DNA from: Nostoc sp. RI_552
GTDB taxonomy: Bacteria; Cyanobacteriota; Cyanobacteriia; Cyanobacteriales; Nostocaceae
Length of the DNA stretch: 64,000 nucleotides
Direction of reading: 5' to 3'
NCBI GenBank assembly: GCA_016124525.1
Contig: WGNO01000008.1
Coordinates: forward strand, 22,562 to 86,561
Shown here: in pieces, positions 35,692 to 43,408 of the stretch
Layout of the letters: every line of letters begins with the position of its first letter
How positions within the stretch are numbered: the stretch's first letter is position 1
Position numbers and translations under genes: made by a program
The notes under the pieces: generated by a model
Told to the model about the DNA's origin: nothing
Database searches by the model: none
What the model saw: the letters and a program-made list of their open reading frames with translations, nothing else

Positions 35692-36828
35692 TTAAAAATC
35701 TACTCCTCGTTTGAGTTCTACACCTTGATTGGCATAATGTTTGTGACAGTATACCTCAGAGTGAACGCTAGCTAAATCAAAATAAGCTGGTTGTTGTTGA
35801 CAGCGACCAGTGATAATCACTTCAGTATCCCGGGGTTTGCGAAGTAAGGCTTGGACTATAGGTTCAACAGGAAGTAGTTCTAGGTCAACTGTGGGATTAA
35901 GTTCATCGAGAATGATAGTTTTATAGAGTCCGGAGGCAATGGCGGTTTTAGCGATTTCCCAGCCTCTTTCGGCTTCTACATAGTCTAATTCTTGGCGGGA
36001 ATTGCGCCAAACGATGGCATCTCGACCACAACGTTGATGATCTACTACTTCTGGATATGATTGCTGTAAAGCAGCGATGGCTGCGTCTTCTGTGTAGCCA
36101 CTTCCACCTTTGAGCCATTGCATAATTAACACCCGGGTAGACCCGGGATGATTGATTCCCCTACCAATGGCTTTTAAGGCTTTTCCCAATGCACTGGTAG
36201 ATTTACCCTTACCAGCGCCCGTATAAATTTCAATACCTTGCAGAAAGAGTTCTTTTGCCGTGGGGTGGTCTTGGGGTTTCATTTCCGAGTGCAAATCGGC
36301 AATATCTAGTAAATCTTGGGGTGCAGCGCGTCCAGTGGCGATGATTTCTAGTTCCCGGGGTTTGGATTTCAATGTCCGTACTACTTCATCTACTGGGAGC
36401 AAACCCAAATCTAAAACCGGGTTAATTTCATCTAAAACCACCACCGAATATAAACCGGATGCAATAGCTCCTTTGGCTACATCCCAACCCCGCGCTGCTT
36501 CTTCTCGGTCAAAGGTGATAATTTCCTCTGGCCCAAAAAATTCTGCTCTCCCTGTGCGAACCTGATCAATTAAATGGGGAAAACCACGCTGTAAAGCTGC
36601 AATAGCTCCGTCTTCGTCATAATCACGTTCTGGTCCTTTCAAAAAGCGCAATAGTAAGACGCGGCTGGAATCGCCCGGTGTATTTATTCCCAAGCCAATT
36701 GAGCGCAAAACCACACCCAAAGCTGCTTGGGACTTACCTTTGCCCACTCCGTCGTAAACGTGAATTTGACCAATGAGCCTTTCAGGCCGCACTTGAGCGG
36801 TGCGAATACCGATGCCGTTCCTTGTCAT
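35692..36828 (-). CDS. Tandem CobO-like P-loop protein
   Basis: A 378-residue protein made of two copies of the CobO/CobA (ATP:corrinoid adenosyltransferase) P-loop domain. Copy 1 (about 15-185) has GVGKGKSQAALG, copy 2 (about 195-370) has GAGKGKSTSALG. Each copy also has the VVLDEINPVLDLGLLP / IILDELNPTVDLELLP Walker-B-like strand and a GRAAP/GRCQQ end. A normal CobO has one such domain of about 190 residues. It may adenosylate cobalamin precursors, or be a cyanobacterial variant with another role. Confidence 0.85.
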   Translation of the reverse strand: MTRNGIGIRTAQVRPERLIGQIHVYDGVGKGKSQAALGVVLRSIGLGINTPGDSSRVLLLRFLKGPERDYDEDGAIAALQRGFPHLIDQVRTGRAEFFGPEEIITFDREEAARGWDVAKGAIASGLYSVVVLDEINPVLDLGLLPVDEVVRTLKSKPRELEIIATGRAAPQDLLDIADLHSEMKPQDHPTAKELFLQGIEIYTGAGKGKSTSALGKALKAIGRGINHPGSTRVLIMQWLKGGSGYTEDAAIAALQQSYPEVVDHQRCGRDAIVWRNSRQELDYVEAERGWEIAKTAIASGLYKTIILDELNPTVDLELLPVEPIVQALLRKPRDTEVIITGRCQQQPAYFDLASVHSEVYCHKHYANQGVELKRGVDF

Positions 36829-37148
36829 CTTTTCAAAAGCTGTAACGTGCCAGGCTCTAATTTTACCTTGAAGAGCATAAGATTCTCAATGTATCATGAG
36901 CCAGATCTAGCCTTGTCATCATCAATGAGGTTATACTGGCACACCAAGATTGCTATCAACAATAACCATGAGATAATTGATTATACGGATTTTAGATTTT
37001 GGATTGTTTTTTGATTCGAGTCAGGTTGCCATATCGGCTCATCAATCTCAAATCCCCAAACTGTGATTTTTTTTTGGGTAGTATCAATCTAAAATTCCAA
37101 ATTGCCTGACGGACACTTGCTCATGTTAACCTTTACTATTGATACTTT
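36829..37148. other. Intergenic region upstream of fraC
   Basis: A gap of 320 bp between a minus-strand gene and fraC. It has AT-rich pieces and a T8 tract near 37070 but no gene. The fraC promoter is expected here. Confidence 0.5.
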
Positions 37149-37691
37149 ATGCTTGGACTTGGAAATATCACTATTCCTAGAATCCTGCCTTTGGGCGTAA
37201 TTTTGCTACAAGTTTTGTTTTTACTGGCTGCTATTCCTATCGAAGGATACATTTTGCACAAAAGCCTCAAATTTGACAAAAAAACTAGTATTTTTTATGC
37301 CATATCCATAAATCTTTTTTCCAGCACTATTGGTTGGATTTTATTTTTTTTCCTAGAACCAATCTTACCTATAGATTTCAAATCAGAATTAATCAGTTAT
37401 GTATTTTTTCATACTTTCCGCTCACAGCAATCACAAGCTCTGTTGATTGTCACTGCTTTTATAATTTTCTTTTTAACATTCATCATGAAATTTTTTCTTT
37501 TAAAGTTTTTCATGATTTCATTACAAGAAAATTTCTTTGTCAACTATAAAATACCAGAAGATAATCGATTAAAATGGCAACGTAACAGTGGCTTAAAATT
37601 ACAAAATACTAATTTAGTTACTAGTATATTAATAGGCAACTCACTGAGCTACACGGCTATTAGTATAATTATTTTATTGAGCAGAAAATAG
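37149..37691 (+). CDS. fraC: Filament integrity protein FraC
   Basis: A 180-residue membrane protein with about four spans. The text MLGLGNITIPRILPLGVILL, then FFFLEPILPIDFKSELISYV, and HTFRSQQSQALLIV, with the length, matches FraC of Anabaena. It is followed 75 bp downstream by fraD, as in Anabaena. FraC sits at the septa between cells and is needed for septal junctions and long filaments, so loss causes filament breakage under nitrogen stepdown. The presence of this gene is strong evidence for a filamentous heterocystous host. Confidence 0.88.
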   Translation: MLGLGNITIPRILPLGVILLQVLFLLAAIPIEGYILHKSLKFDKKTSIFYAISINLFSSTIGWILFFFLEPILPIDFKSELISYVFFHTFRSQQSQALLIVTAFIIFFLTFIMKFFLLKFFMISLQENFFVNYKIPEDNRLKWQRNSGLKLQNTNLVTSILIGNSLSYTAISIIILLSRK

Positions 37692-37766
37692 AAATAATTG
37701 CCATTTTTACCGATTAAATAGACATTGATACACAAATAGAAATTGAGTGAATAAGAGGTGTGAAGG

Positions 37767-38828
37767 ATGCAAACTTTATTTAAGGACATTTTATTATTTT
37801 TTGGTTTTTTTGTGGGGATTTTTGAGGGAATTAAAAAGTTACTTGTTCCTACCAAAGCTTATTGTTGGCAGACATTTATTTATTTGAGTATTTTTTCTTG
37901 GGTACTTTCATTTTTAGCTGTGGGTTATGTCAAAAATTTCATAGCCTTTTCAGGCTGGTTATTCTTAATTGCCGGTACAGCTTGGTATACAACTGATGAT
38001 CCTTTAAGAATTCCCGGTACTTTTATGCCAGTGGGAGCAGTCATAACTGGATTTTTAGTCAGTGTTTTTGCATTTGGTCATCCAGAAAATATAATTACAC
38101 CCAGAACAATTATCCTCTGGCCAACAATATCTGCAATAATTACCGCCATTCCAGAATTTATTGAAGGTAGTGATACCAGTACTACGGCGAAAATTCCTAA
38201 GCCAGAAGTTCGGGAAGAAATTATAGTTTTGGTAGCTAGCTGTATGCTACTCAGCTGCTGGATTCAGTTTTACTTTGTTATGGATAATTGGTTAACACAA
38301 TATCCCAGCTTACTCACAGATAATTTTGAGCGTAGTACTTTTGTTGTCAGAATGGCAGAACCAGAAATAGATACAAAAACAAAACCAGAAGTACAAAAAA
38401 TCCCTAGAAATGGTGTTGCCATCCTCGATACAATGCAAATAAGAGTACAGCAAGAATTAAATAAAACACCTTGGTCACAAGTGGAAAAATGGTTGCTAGA
38501 AGCAACACAAGAAGTAAAAAATTTGGGGAATGAAGTAATAAATCAAAAGCTGGGAAAATATGAAGAAAGAAAATTATGGCGTGTTGAACCGCGTGTAGCT
38601 AATATTCAATCTGGATATAGATTAGATTTACTTAGTATCTGGAAAGGTCCCAGTTCTAACTCCCAGGGGTATTATCTGCAAAAATCTTGTCGCATTGAAC
38701 CAATAGCAGTATCTAACAGAACTTCTAGAATTACTCTCAACAACTTAGAAGACAAAAATACAGTTGCGGAAATTGAATGCGATGGCGCGAGTAAATTTAT
38801 TGCGGGTACCCCGCCAGCGAAGCAGTGA
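37767..38828 (+). CDS. fraD: Septal junction protein FraD
   Basis: A 353-residue protein with an N-terminal membrane part of about five spans (about 5-180) followed by a soluble C-terminal domain with helical, coiled-coil-like text (about 205-255) and a beta-rich end. This is the layout of FraD, a structural part of the septal junctions through which neighbouring cells exchange molecules. AGGTGTGAAGGATG places a possible ribosome site before ATG 37767. The third gene of the Anabaena operon, fraE (an ABC permease), does not follow here. Confidence 0.88.
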   Translation: MQTLFKDILLFFGFFVGIFEGIKKLLVPTKAYCWQTFIYLSIFSWVLSFLAVGYVKNFIAFSGWLFLIAGTAWYTTDDPLRIPGTFMPVGAVITGFLVSVFAFGHPENIITPRTIILWPTISAIITAIPEFIEGSDTSTTAKIPKPEVREEIIVLVASCMLLSCWIQFYFVMDNWLTQYPSLLTDNFERSTFVVRMAEPEIDTKTKPEVQKIPRNGVAILDTMQIRVQQELNKTPWSQVEKWLLEATQEVKNLGNEVINQKLGKYEERKLWRVEPRVANIQSGYRLDLLSIWKGPSSNSQGYYLQKSCRIEPIAVSNRTSRITLNNLEDKNTVAEIECDGASKFIAGTPPAKQ

Positions 38829-38998
38829 GTAAAAGCAAGCAATCACTAATTATATTTTCTCACAAAGTGGGTTTTAAATAGTCATTGGTCATACAGCAGA
38901 TTTCGTTCTTATGAACTACAAATCATAATCGTGGAAATCTTGTAGGGTGGCCATCTTCCCCGCCAATACTGTACCTCACCACACCGGAAAGTGCTATA
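38829..38998. other. Gap after fraD, no gene
   Basis: A short AT-rich stretch between fraD and the pentapeptide-repeat relic. I see no gene. In Anabaena fraE would begin near here, and no trace of it is recognised. Confidence 0.5.
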
Positions 38999-39210
38999 TC
39001 ATGTCCGTTTTAACAACTCATGACTAATGCTAATATTTATTTGAGGAGCGCGAATTGTGCCATGGAGTATGATAGCGTACCACACTTTAGCATTGCTGAT
39101 TTTTGTCTGCCAAAGATTAGCGGCATTCAAGTTAGCCTTGGTTAAGTTTGTTGATCTCAGGTCTGCATTAGTCAAATTCACCTTAGCTAAATTAGCTTGT
39201 ACCTACCTTA
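38999..39210 (-). pseudogene. Pentapeptide-repeat protein fragment
   Basis: The minus strand reads QANLAKVNLTNADLRSTNLT, then KANLNAANLW, with the A(N/D)Lxx period of pentapeptide repeats. It opens after a TAG and has no ATG, and loses the pattern after about 30 residues. It looks like a relic rather than a working gene. Confidence 0.55.
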
Positions 39211-39240
39211 GCGAAGCTCCTCTAAACGAGGCATTAGGAA

Positions 39241-40122
39241 TTACTCTTCTCCCCAGGTTTGTAACTGCAAATAAACAAATAATGAGGTAACAGCTAACAG
39301 CACTGTGGCAGCGGCAGCAGCGTAACCAAAATCAAATTGTCCGAAAGCCTCTTGGTAAATGTAATAAACCAGCAAGTTAGTAGAATTAAGGGGTCCACCC
39401 CCTGTAATTACATAAACCTGCTCAAAACTCCGTAATGTAAAAATCGCTGTGGTGACAATAGCAAATATCACTGTAGGTTGTAATCCGGGTAGGGTAACGT
39501 TCCAAAACTGCTGCCAAGCATTTGCCCCATCCAGTTCTGCTGCTTCGTAGCGACTGGGGGGAATTGCCTGCAATCCTGCTAAGAATACCACCATATTAAA
39601 ACCCAATTGTTTCCAAATACTTAATACAATTAGTACAGGCATTGCCCAAACTGTACTTCCTAGCCAAGGAATGGGTGCAATTCCCAATAAATTTAAAAAT
39701 GCGTTGGCCGGACCATCAGTTTGGAATAACCAGCGAAAGCCTAAACCAGCAGCAACCAAGGATATAATTGAGGGCAAAAAATAGGCACTCCGTAGCAGTC
39801 CTCGCAAAGTTAAAGATTTGTCTAATAGCACCGCTAGCCCCAAGGGAATAACCAAGCCAGGAATGACCGTGGCAACGGTAAAATAAATAGTGTTACCCAA
39901 GACTTGCCAAAAATCTGGGGTAAGTAGCAAGCGCCAATAATTCTTCAAACCTACCCAAGTGGTGCCTGATGAGGTGAAGCTCCCTGTAGTAAAACTCAGG
40001 TAGAACAAATAAGCTATGGGCCAAATAATGAAGATACTTAATAAAATCAATGCCGGCATCAGAAAAGTCCAAGCGGCAAATGTATCATTATCTAACCAGG
40101 ACTTGGTATATGTTTTTGGCAT
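39241..40122 (-). CDS. Sugar ABC transporter permease (MalF/UgpA type)
   Basis: A 293-residue inner-membrane permease with six spans and the EAA loop EAAELDGANAWQQFWNVTLP-type motif at about 200-220, typical of carbohydrate (CUT1) importers. The partner permease, solute-binding protein and ATPase are not next to it on this side; the gene ends beside relics. The transported sugar or glycerol phosphate is unknown. It is divergent from purN with only 23 bp between starts. Confidence 0.9.
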   Translation of the reverse strand: MPKTYTKSWLDNDTFAAWTFLMPALILLSIFIIWPIAYLFYLSFTTGSFTSSGTTWVGLKNYWRLLLTPDFWQVLGNTIYFTVATVIPGLVIPLGLAVLLDKSLTLRGLLRSAYFLPSIISLVAAGLGFRWLFQTDGPANAFLNLLGIAPIPWLGSTVWAMPVLIVLSIWKQLGFNMVVFLAGLQAIPPSRYEAAELDGANAWQQFWNVTLPGLQPTVIFAIVTTAIFTLRSFEQVYVITGGGPLNSTNLLVYYIYQEAFGQFDFGYAAAAATVLLAVTSLFVYLQLQTWGEE

Positions 40123-40145
40123 TATAATCTTTCCTCTTTACTATT

Positions 40146-40790
40146 ATGACTGTTTGCCCTGATTCTACCGTTAGTCTGGTTTTTCCCAGTATTAGTAATT
40201 GCCATTCCCCAAGCAGTCCTTTAAAACTGGGAATTATGGCTTCTGGTAGTGGCAGTAATTTTGACGCCATTGCCCAAGCGATCGCAGATGAGCAACTAAA
40301 GGCTCAAATTCAAGTTTTAATTTATAATAACCCCTCAGCTAAAGCTGCCATCCGAGCGGATCATAGAGGTGTAGAATCTGTATTGTTGAATCACCGCGAC
40401 TACATTAGCCGCGAAGCATTTGACAGTGAAATTGTCCAGACTTTGAAGCAATATGATGTTGATTGGCTGATTATGGCTGGTTGGATGCGTCTAGTGACAC
40501 CGATATTAATTGATGCCTTTACAGACAGGATCATTAATATTCATCCTAGTTTGTTGCCTAGTTTTAAAGGTATTAATGCTGTACAACAAGCCCTAGCATC
40601 TGGAGTGAAAATTACTGGCTGTACAGCACATTTAGTTTGTTTAGAAGTGGACAGCGGCCCTATATTAATCCAAGCTGCTGTGCCGGTGTTAGTAGATGAT
40701 ACTTTAGAAACGCTCCACGCTAGGATTCAAATTCAAGAACACCGCATTTTACCACAGGCCATCGCACTGGCTGCAGCAAGAGTTAATTAA
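40146..40790 (+). CDS. purN: Phosphoribosylglycinamide formyltransferase
   Basis: A 214-residue folate-dependent formyltransferase of purine synthesis. GIMASGSGSNFDAIAQAI gives the phosphate-binding loop; LIMAGWMRLVTPILIDAF, INIHPSLLPSFKGINAVQQAL with catalytic Asn and His, and TAHLVCLEVDSGPILIQAAVP with the Asp complete the active site. It transfers a formyl group from 10-formyl-THF to GAR. The N-terminal 28 residues before the fold may be a start misplacement, but no better start is seen. Confidence 0.96.
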   Translation: MTVCPDSTVSLVFPSISNCHSPSSPLKLGIMASGSGSNFDAIAQAIADEQLKAQIQVLIYNNPSAKAAIRADHRGVESVLLNHRDYISREAFDSEIVQTLKQYDVDWLIMAGWMRLVTPILIDAFTDRIINIHPSLLPSFKGINAVQQALASGVKITGCTAHLVCLEVDSGPILIQAAVPVLVDDTLETLHARIQIQEHRILPQAIALAAARVN

Positions 40791-40809
40791 GGCTGCTGGT
40801 CATATCAAT

Positions 40810-41391
40810 TTAAACTCGGCGTAATTTCCAGAAACAGCTAGAAATCCAATTTGTGACCATGTGGGCAACAATTGGCACTAACAAGTTACCAGTAAACAAG
40901 GCACTAAAGGCTAAAATTAACCCAATGATAGTTGCCCAAATCACATAAGGCCATTGTTGAGGACTGCTGAGATGTAAAACACCAAAGGACAGACTAGATA
41001 CAATCACAGCTACATTATCTAAGCCCAAAGCTGGCAGCATCACACCCCGAAACAATAATTCTTCACTTAACCCTGGGAGTAAGCCTAACCAAATCAAGTC
41101 AGGTAAAGCTAAAGGCTTGATGACTATATTGAGATAATAGTCCGCACTTTTACGGTAGGGAGGACAAAGGCCATAAGCTAAACCACTTAAGATTGTGATG
41201 ATTAACCCTAGCCCTAAGCCTAAGAGTAAATCTGTTGGTGACCAGTACCATCTAAAAAGGTAAAAATTTCCATAGGCTAACCATACCCTAGCGACTATCC
41301 ATAACAGAATTGCAGTCACTCCCATAGCTACTAATACTTGGGTGCGTGTCAAGTATGGGATTTCTGGTTCTTGATTTTGTTGTTCAACCAC
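40810..41391 (-). CDS. CPBP family intramembrane glutamic endopeptidase
   Basis: A 193-residue multi-span protein of the CAAX protease/bacteriocin-processing family. The EExxxR motif is EELLFRG (about 110-116), with the FGVLHL helix and a final HMVTN motif giving the further catalytic His positions. Members cleave within the membrane; substrates are rarely known. It is convergent with purN, 20 bp away, and follows the DUF3326 gene on minus. Confidence 0.88.
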   Translation of the reverse strand: MVEQQNQEPEIPYLTRTQVLVAMGVTAILLWIVARVWLAYGNFYLFRWYWSPTDLLLGLGLGLIITILSGLAYGLCPPYRKSADYYLNIVIKPLALPDLIWLGLLPGLSEELLFRGVMLPALGLDNVAVIVSSLSFGVLHLSSPQQWPYVIWATIIGLILAFSALFTGNLLVPIVAHMVTNWISSCFWKLRRV

Positions 41392-41427
41392 GAGTTTTTG
41401 GGTAATAGGGACTGGGAACTGGGGAAC

Positions 41428-42507
41428 TTAAAGAGTTAGTGGCTTTAATGACGATATTTTAGGACTAAGGGCAAAGGGATTTATCCCTGCTTTGTCAGCT
41501 ACTAATACACCTACTGCCTCTAAATATGAGTTTACCTGTATAGCAGTTATTCCTAAAGCGTGGGGGGGAACTTGGATGATGGTTTGATTTTCTTCCACAG
41601 TAATAATTCGGCATTGCCTTTGGTTTAAACTGATCAAGGCGCTGCTACCACAACAGTTTGCAGGTGCAATGATTGCATCTACTTGATCTGCCCAAATATC
41701 ATCTGCTAAAGATGTAATTGACTCTTTTTCTATAATAAATTGTGGAGCGCGACTTAAACCCACAAGAATACATGGTAAAAAAGTATAACCTATTTCTTCG
41801 GCTGCGGAACGAGGCGATAAATTAGGTTCTGGGGGTGAGCTCGCTATAGCTGGAGAATGGGCGCAGGGAATTTGAAAGGTTCGCACTATTAAATGGCTGA
41901 TTACGGCTTCTGCTCCGGCTAAGGGGTCTACACCTTGGCCACGACGATAGTTTTCTACTGTTGCTTCATCTATATCATCGGGGAACCGGGCTACAACTGC
42001 GATCGCTTCTGCATTGGCTTTGTTAATTAGTACTTCAGCCGCCCTGAGCAAACTATCGGGGTTACCAATTGTTCCCCAACTTGCTCCTGATGGTGACGTA
42101 CGTAATTGCACATTTAAAGGTGCGTCAGTAATTACATAATCTGTAAGGGTTAAACCAAGAGTAGCTCTCACTGCGTCCGCCGCTTGTAGGTTTCTTAGCC
42201 GCAGTGCTGATTCAATGCCTTGATCTAAAAGTAAACCTATTCTATTATTACGCACGGGACGTAAACCCCAGGATCCAGAGGCGAATTGATCAAGTGCGTA
42301 ACCTTCAACATAAAAAGTGTTGGGGAGGTTCCAGTACAAACTGGCCGCATTGAGGACATTGGGGTGGGTGATTAGGCGATCGCACACCTGTGAGATAACC
42401 TTAGCCACTGGTAAAGCATCACCAGCATAACCCCCAATGGCTGCCCCCACCCCAGTTGGTATAATTAAAATCGCTGTATAAGGACGTTGATTCACTCGAT
42501 TAATCAA
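41428..42507 (-). CDS. DUF3326 domain protein
   Basis: A 359-residue soluble protein with the DUF3326 pattern: IIPTGVGAAIGGYAGDALPV near the N-terminus, and IAPANCCGSSALISLNQRQC near the C-terminus, with paired cysteines. Cyanobacteria and plants share this family; its function is not known to me. The start is TTG at 42505-42507, whose TTGA overlaps the TGA of the upstream 58-residue gene, so translation is likely coupled; GTG 42495 is an alternative. Confidence 0.82.
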   Translation of the reverse strand: MINRVNQRPYTAILIIPTGVGAAIGGYAGDALPVAKVISQVCDRLITHPNVLNAASLYWNLPNTFYVEGYALDQFASGSWGLRPVRNNRIGLLLDQGIESALRLRNLQAADAVRATLGLTLTDYVITDAPLNVQLRTSPSGASWGTIGNPDSLLRAAEVLINKANAEAIAVVARFPDDIDEATVENYRRGQGVDPLAGAEAVISHLIVRTFQIPCAHSPAIASSPPEPNLSPRSAAEEIGYTFLPCILVGLSRAPQFIIEKESITSLADDIWADQVDAIIAPANCCGSSALISLNQRQCRIITVEENQTIIQVPPHALGITAIQVNSYLEAVGVLVADKAGINPFALSPKISSLKPLTL

Positions 42508-42680
42508 GAGTTCAAAGTCACCACCGCTTCAACAGCAACTTTTTGCTGTGTTGTGTCTACAGAAGTTATCGCCCACCGCAGAGGTTCACCTTGCTTTTGC
42601 AATTCTGCTTCAATTGCTTTTTGCAGCTCACTGGGAGTTTCTTGCCAGTCAACTTCTGCGGTAATAAAATGAGTTGTCAT
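42504..42680 (-). CDS. Small protein coupled to DUF3326 gene
   Basis: A 58-residue protein from ATG 42678-42680 reading MTTHFITAEVDWQETPSELQ, then KAIEAELQKQGEPLRWAITS, and ending VAVEAVVTLNS. Its acidic alpha/beta text looks like a real small protein, conserved beside DUF3326. It ends with TGA inside TTGA, the start of the DUF3326 gene, so the two form an operon with stop-start coupling. Role unknown. Confidence 0.68.
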   Translation of the reverse strand: MTTHFITAEVDWQETPSELQKAIEAELQKQGEPLRWAITSVDTTQQKVAVEAVVTLNS

Positions 42681-42931
42681 CCCGATTATTCCTTTATATT
42701 TCCAGTTTCTAGAATAGCTGATGTTAGTTACCCATTATTAAATAAGTTTAACGTCAATTTGATGAACTCCTCCCTTATAACCTTTGTTTCTGCAACAGCG
42801 ACAAAGAACAAGGCAAAAAATCAAGGTTTTATCCCCCTCTCCTTAGTCAGGAGAGGGCTGGAGGTCAGGTCAAAACAACACTTATCGAGATCACGTTAAC
42901 TTTAGGTTACTAATAACTCAACACCAACTTA

Positions 42932-43249
42932 TTAGCCCTTACCAAATTGCAACTGATAAACTATTTCTTCCTTCTCTGTTTCCACTTTCAAATCAGAACG
43001 GGGATAAGCAACACACAGCAAAGCATAACCTTGTTTTTGTAGGTCTGGACTAACCCCCATCCCATCAGTTTGATCTACACTTCCCTCAGTAATTAGAGCA
43101 GCACAAGTAGTACAAACTCCTGCGTGACAAGAACTGGGTAAATCTAGCCCACCGACATCAGCTACTGACAAGATAGTTTCATTTTCAGGAACCTGTAAAG
43201 TATAAGTTTTGCCTTGGTGGTGAATTTCAACGTTGTAAGTTTTTGACAT
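42932..43249 (-). CDS. [2Fe-2S] ferredoxin
   Basis: A 105-residue plant-type ferredoxin. The cluster cysteines are in SSCHAGVCTTCAALITEG (C-x4-C-x2-C), with the fourth in YALLCVAYP. It starts MSKTYNVEIHHQGK at ATG 43247-43249; an in-frame start ten residues earlier is less likely. The C-terminal tail is extended compared with PetF and acidic, so it may be one of the minor ferredoxins with its own partners rather than the main photosynthetic one. It is divergent from acnB. Confidence 0.93.
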   Translation of the reverse strand: MSKTYNVEIHHQGKTYTLQVPENETILSVADVGGLDLPSSCHAGVCTTCAALITEGSVDQTDGMGVSPDLQKQGYALLCVAYPRSDLKVETEKEEIVYQLQFGKG

Positions 43250-43408
43250 ATCCAAAAAAAGTGATGCCACGCACAAATTATATTGTATGAAAGTTTAAAG
43301 ATATTCAGTTGATGAAAAAAATACTTTCAGGATAAAGCAAAATTGACGCAAACCTTTATAGCTAATTTTTGCCGAAAAATATTTGATAATTAAGGGAAGA
43401 ACATCCCA

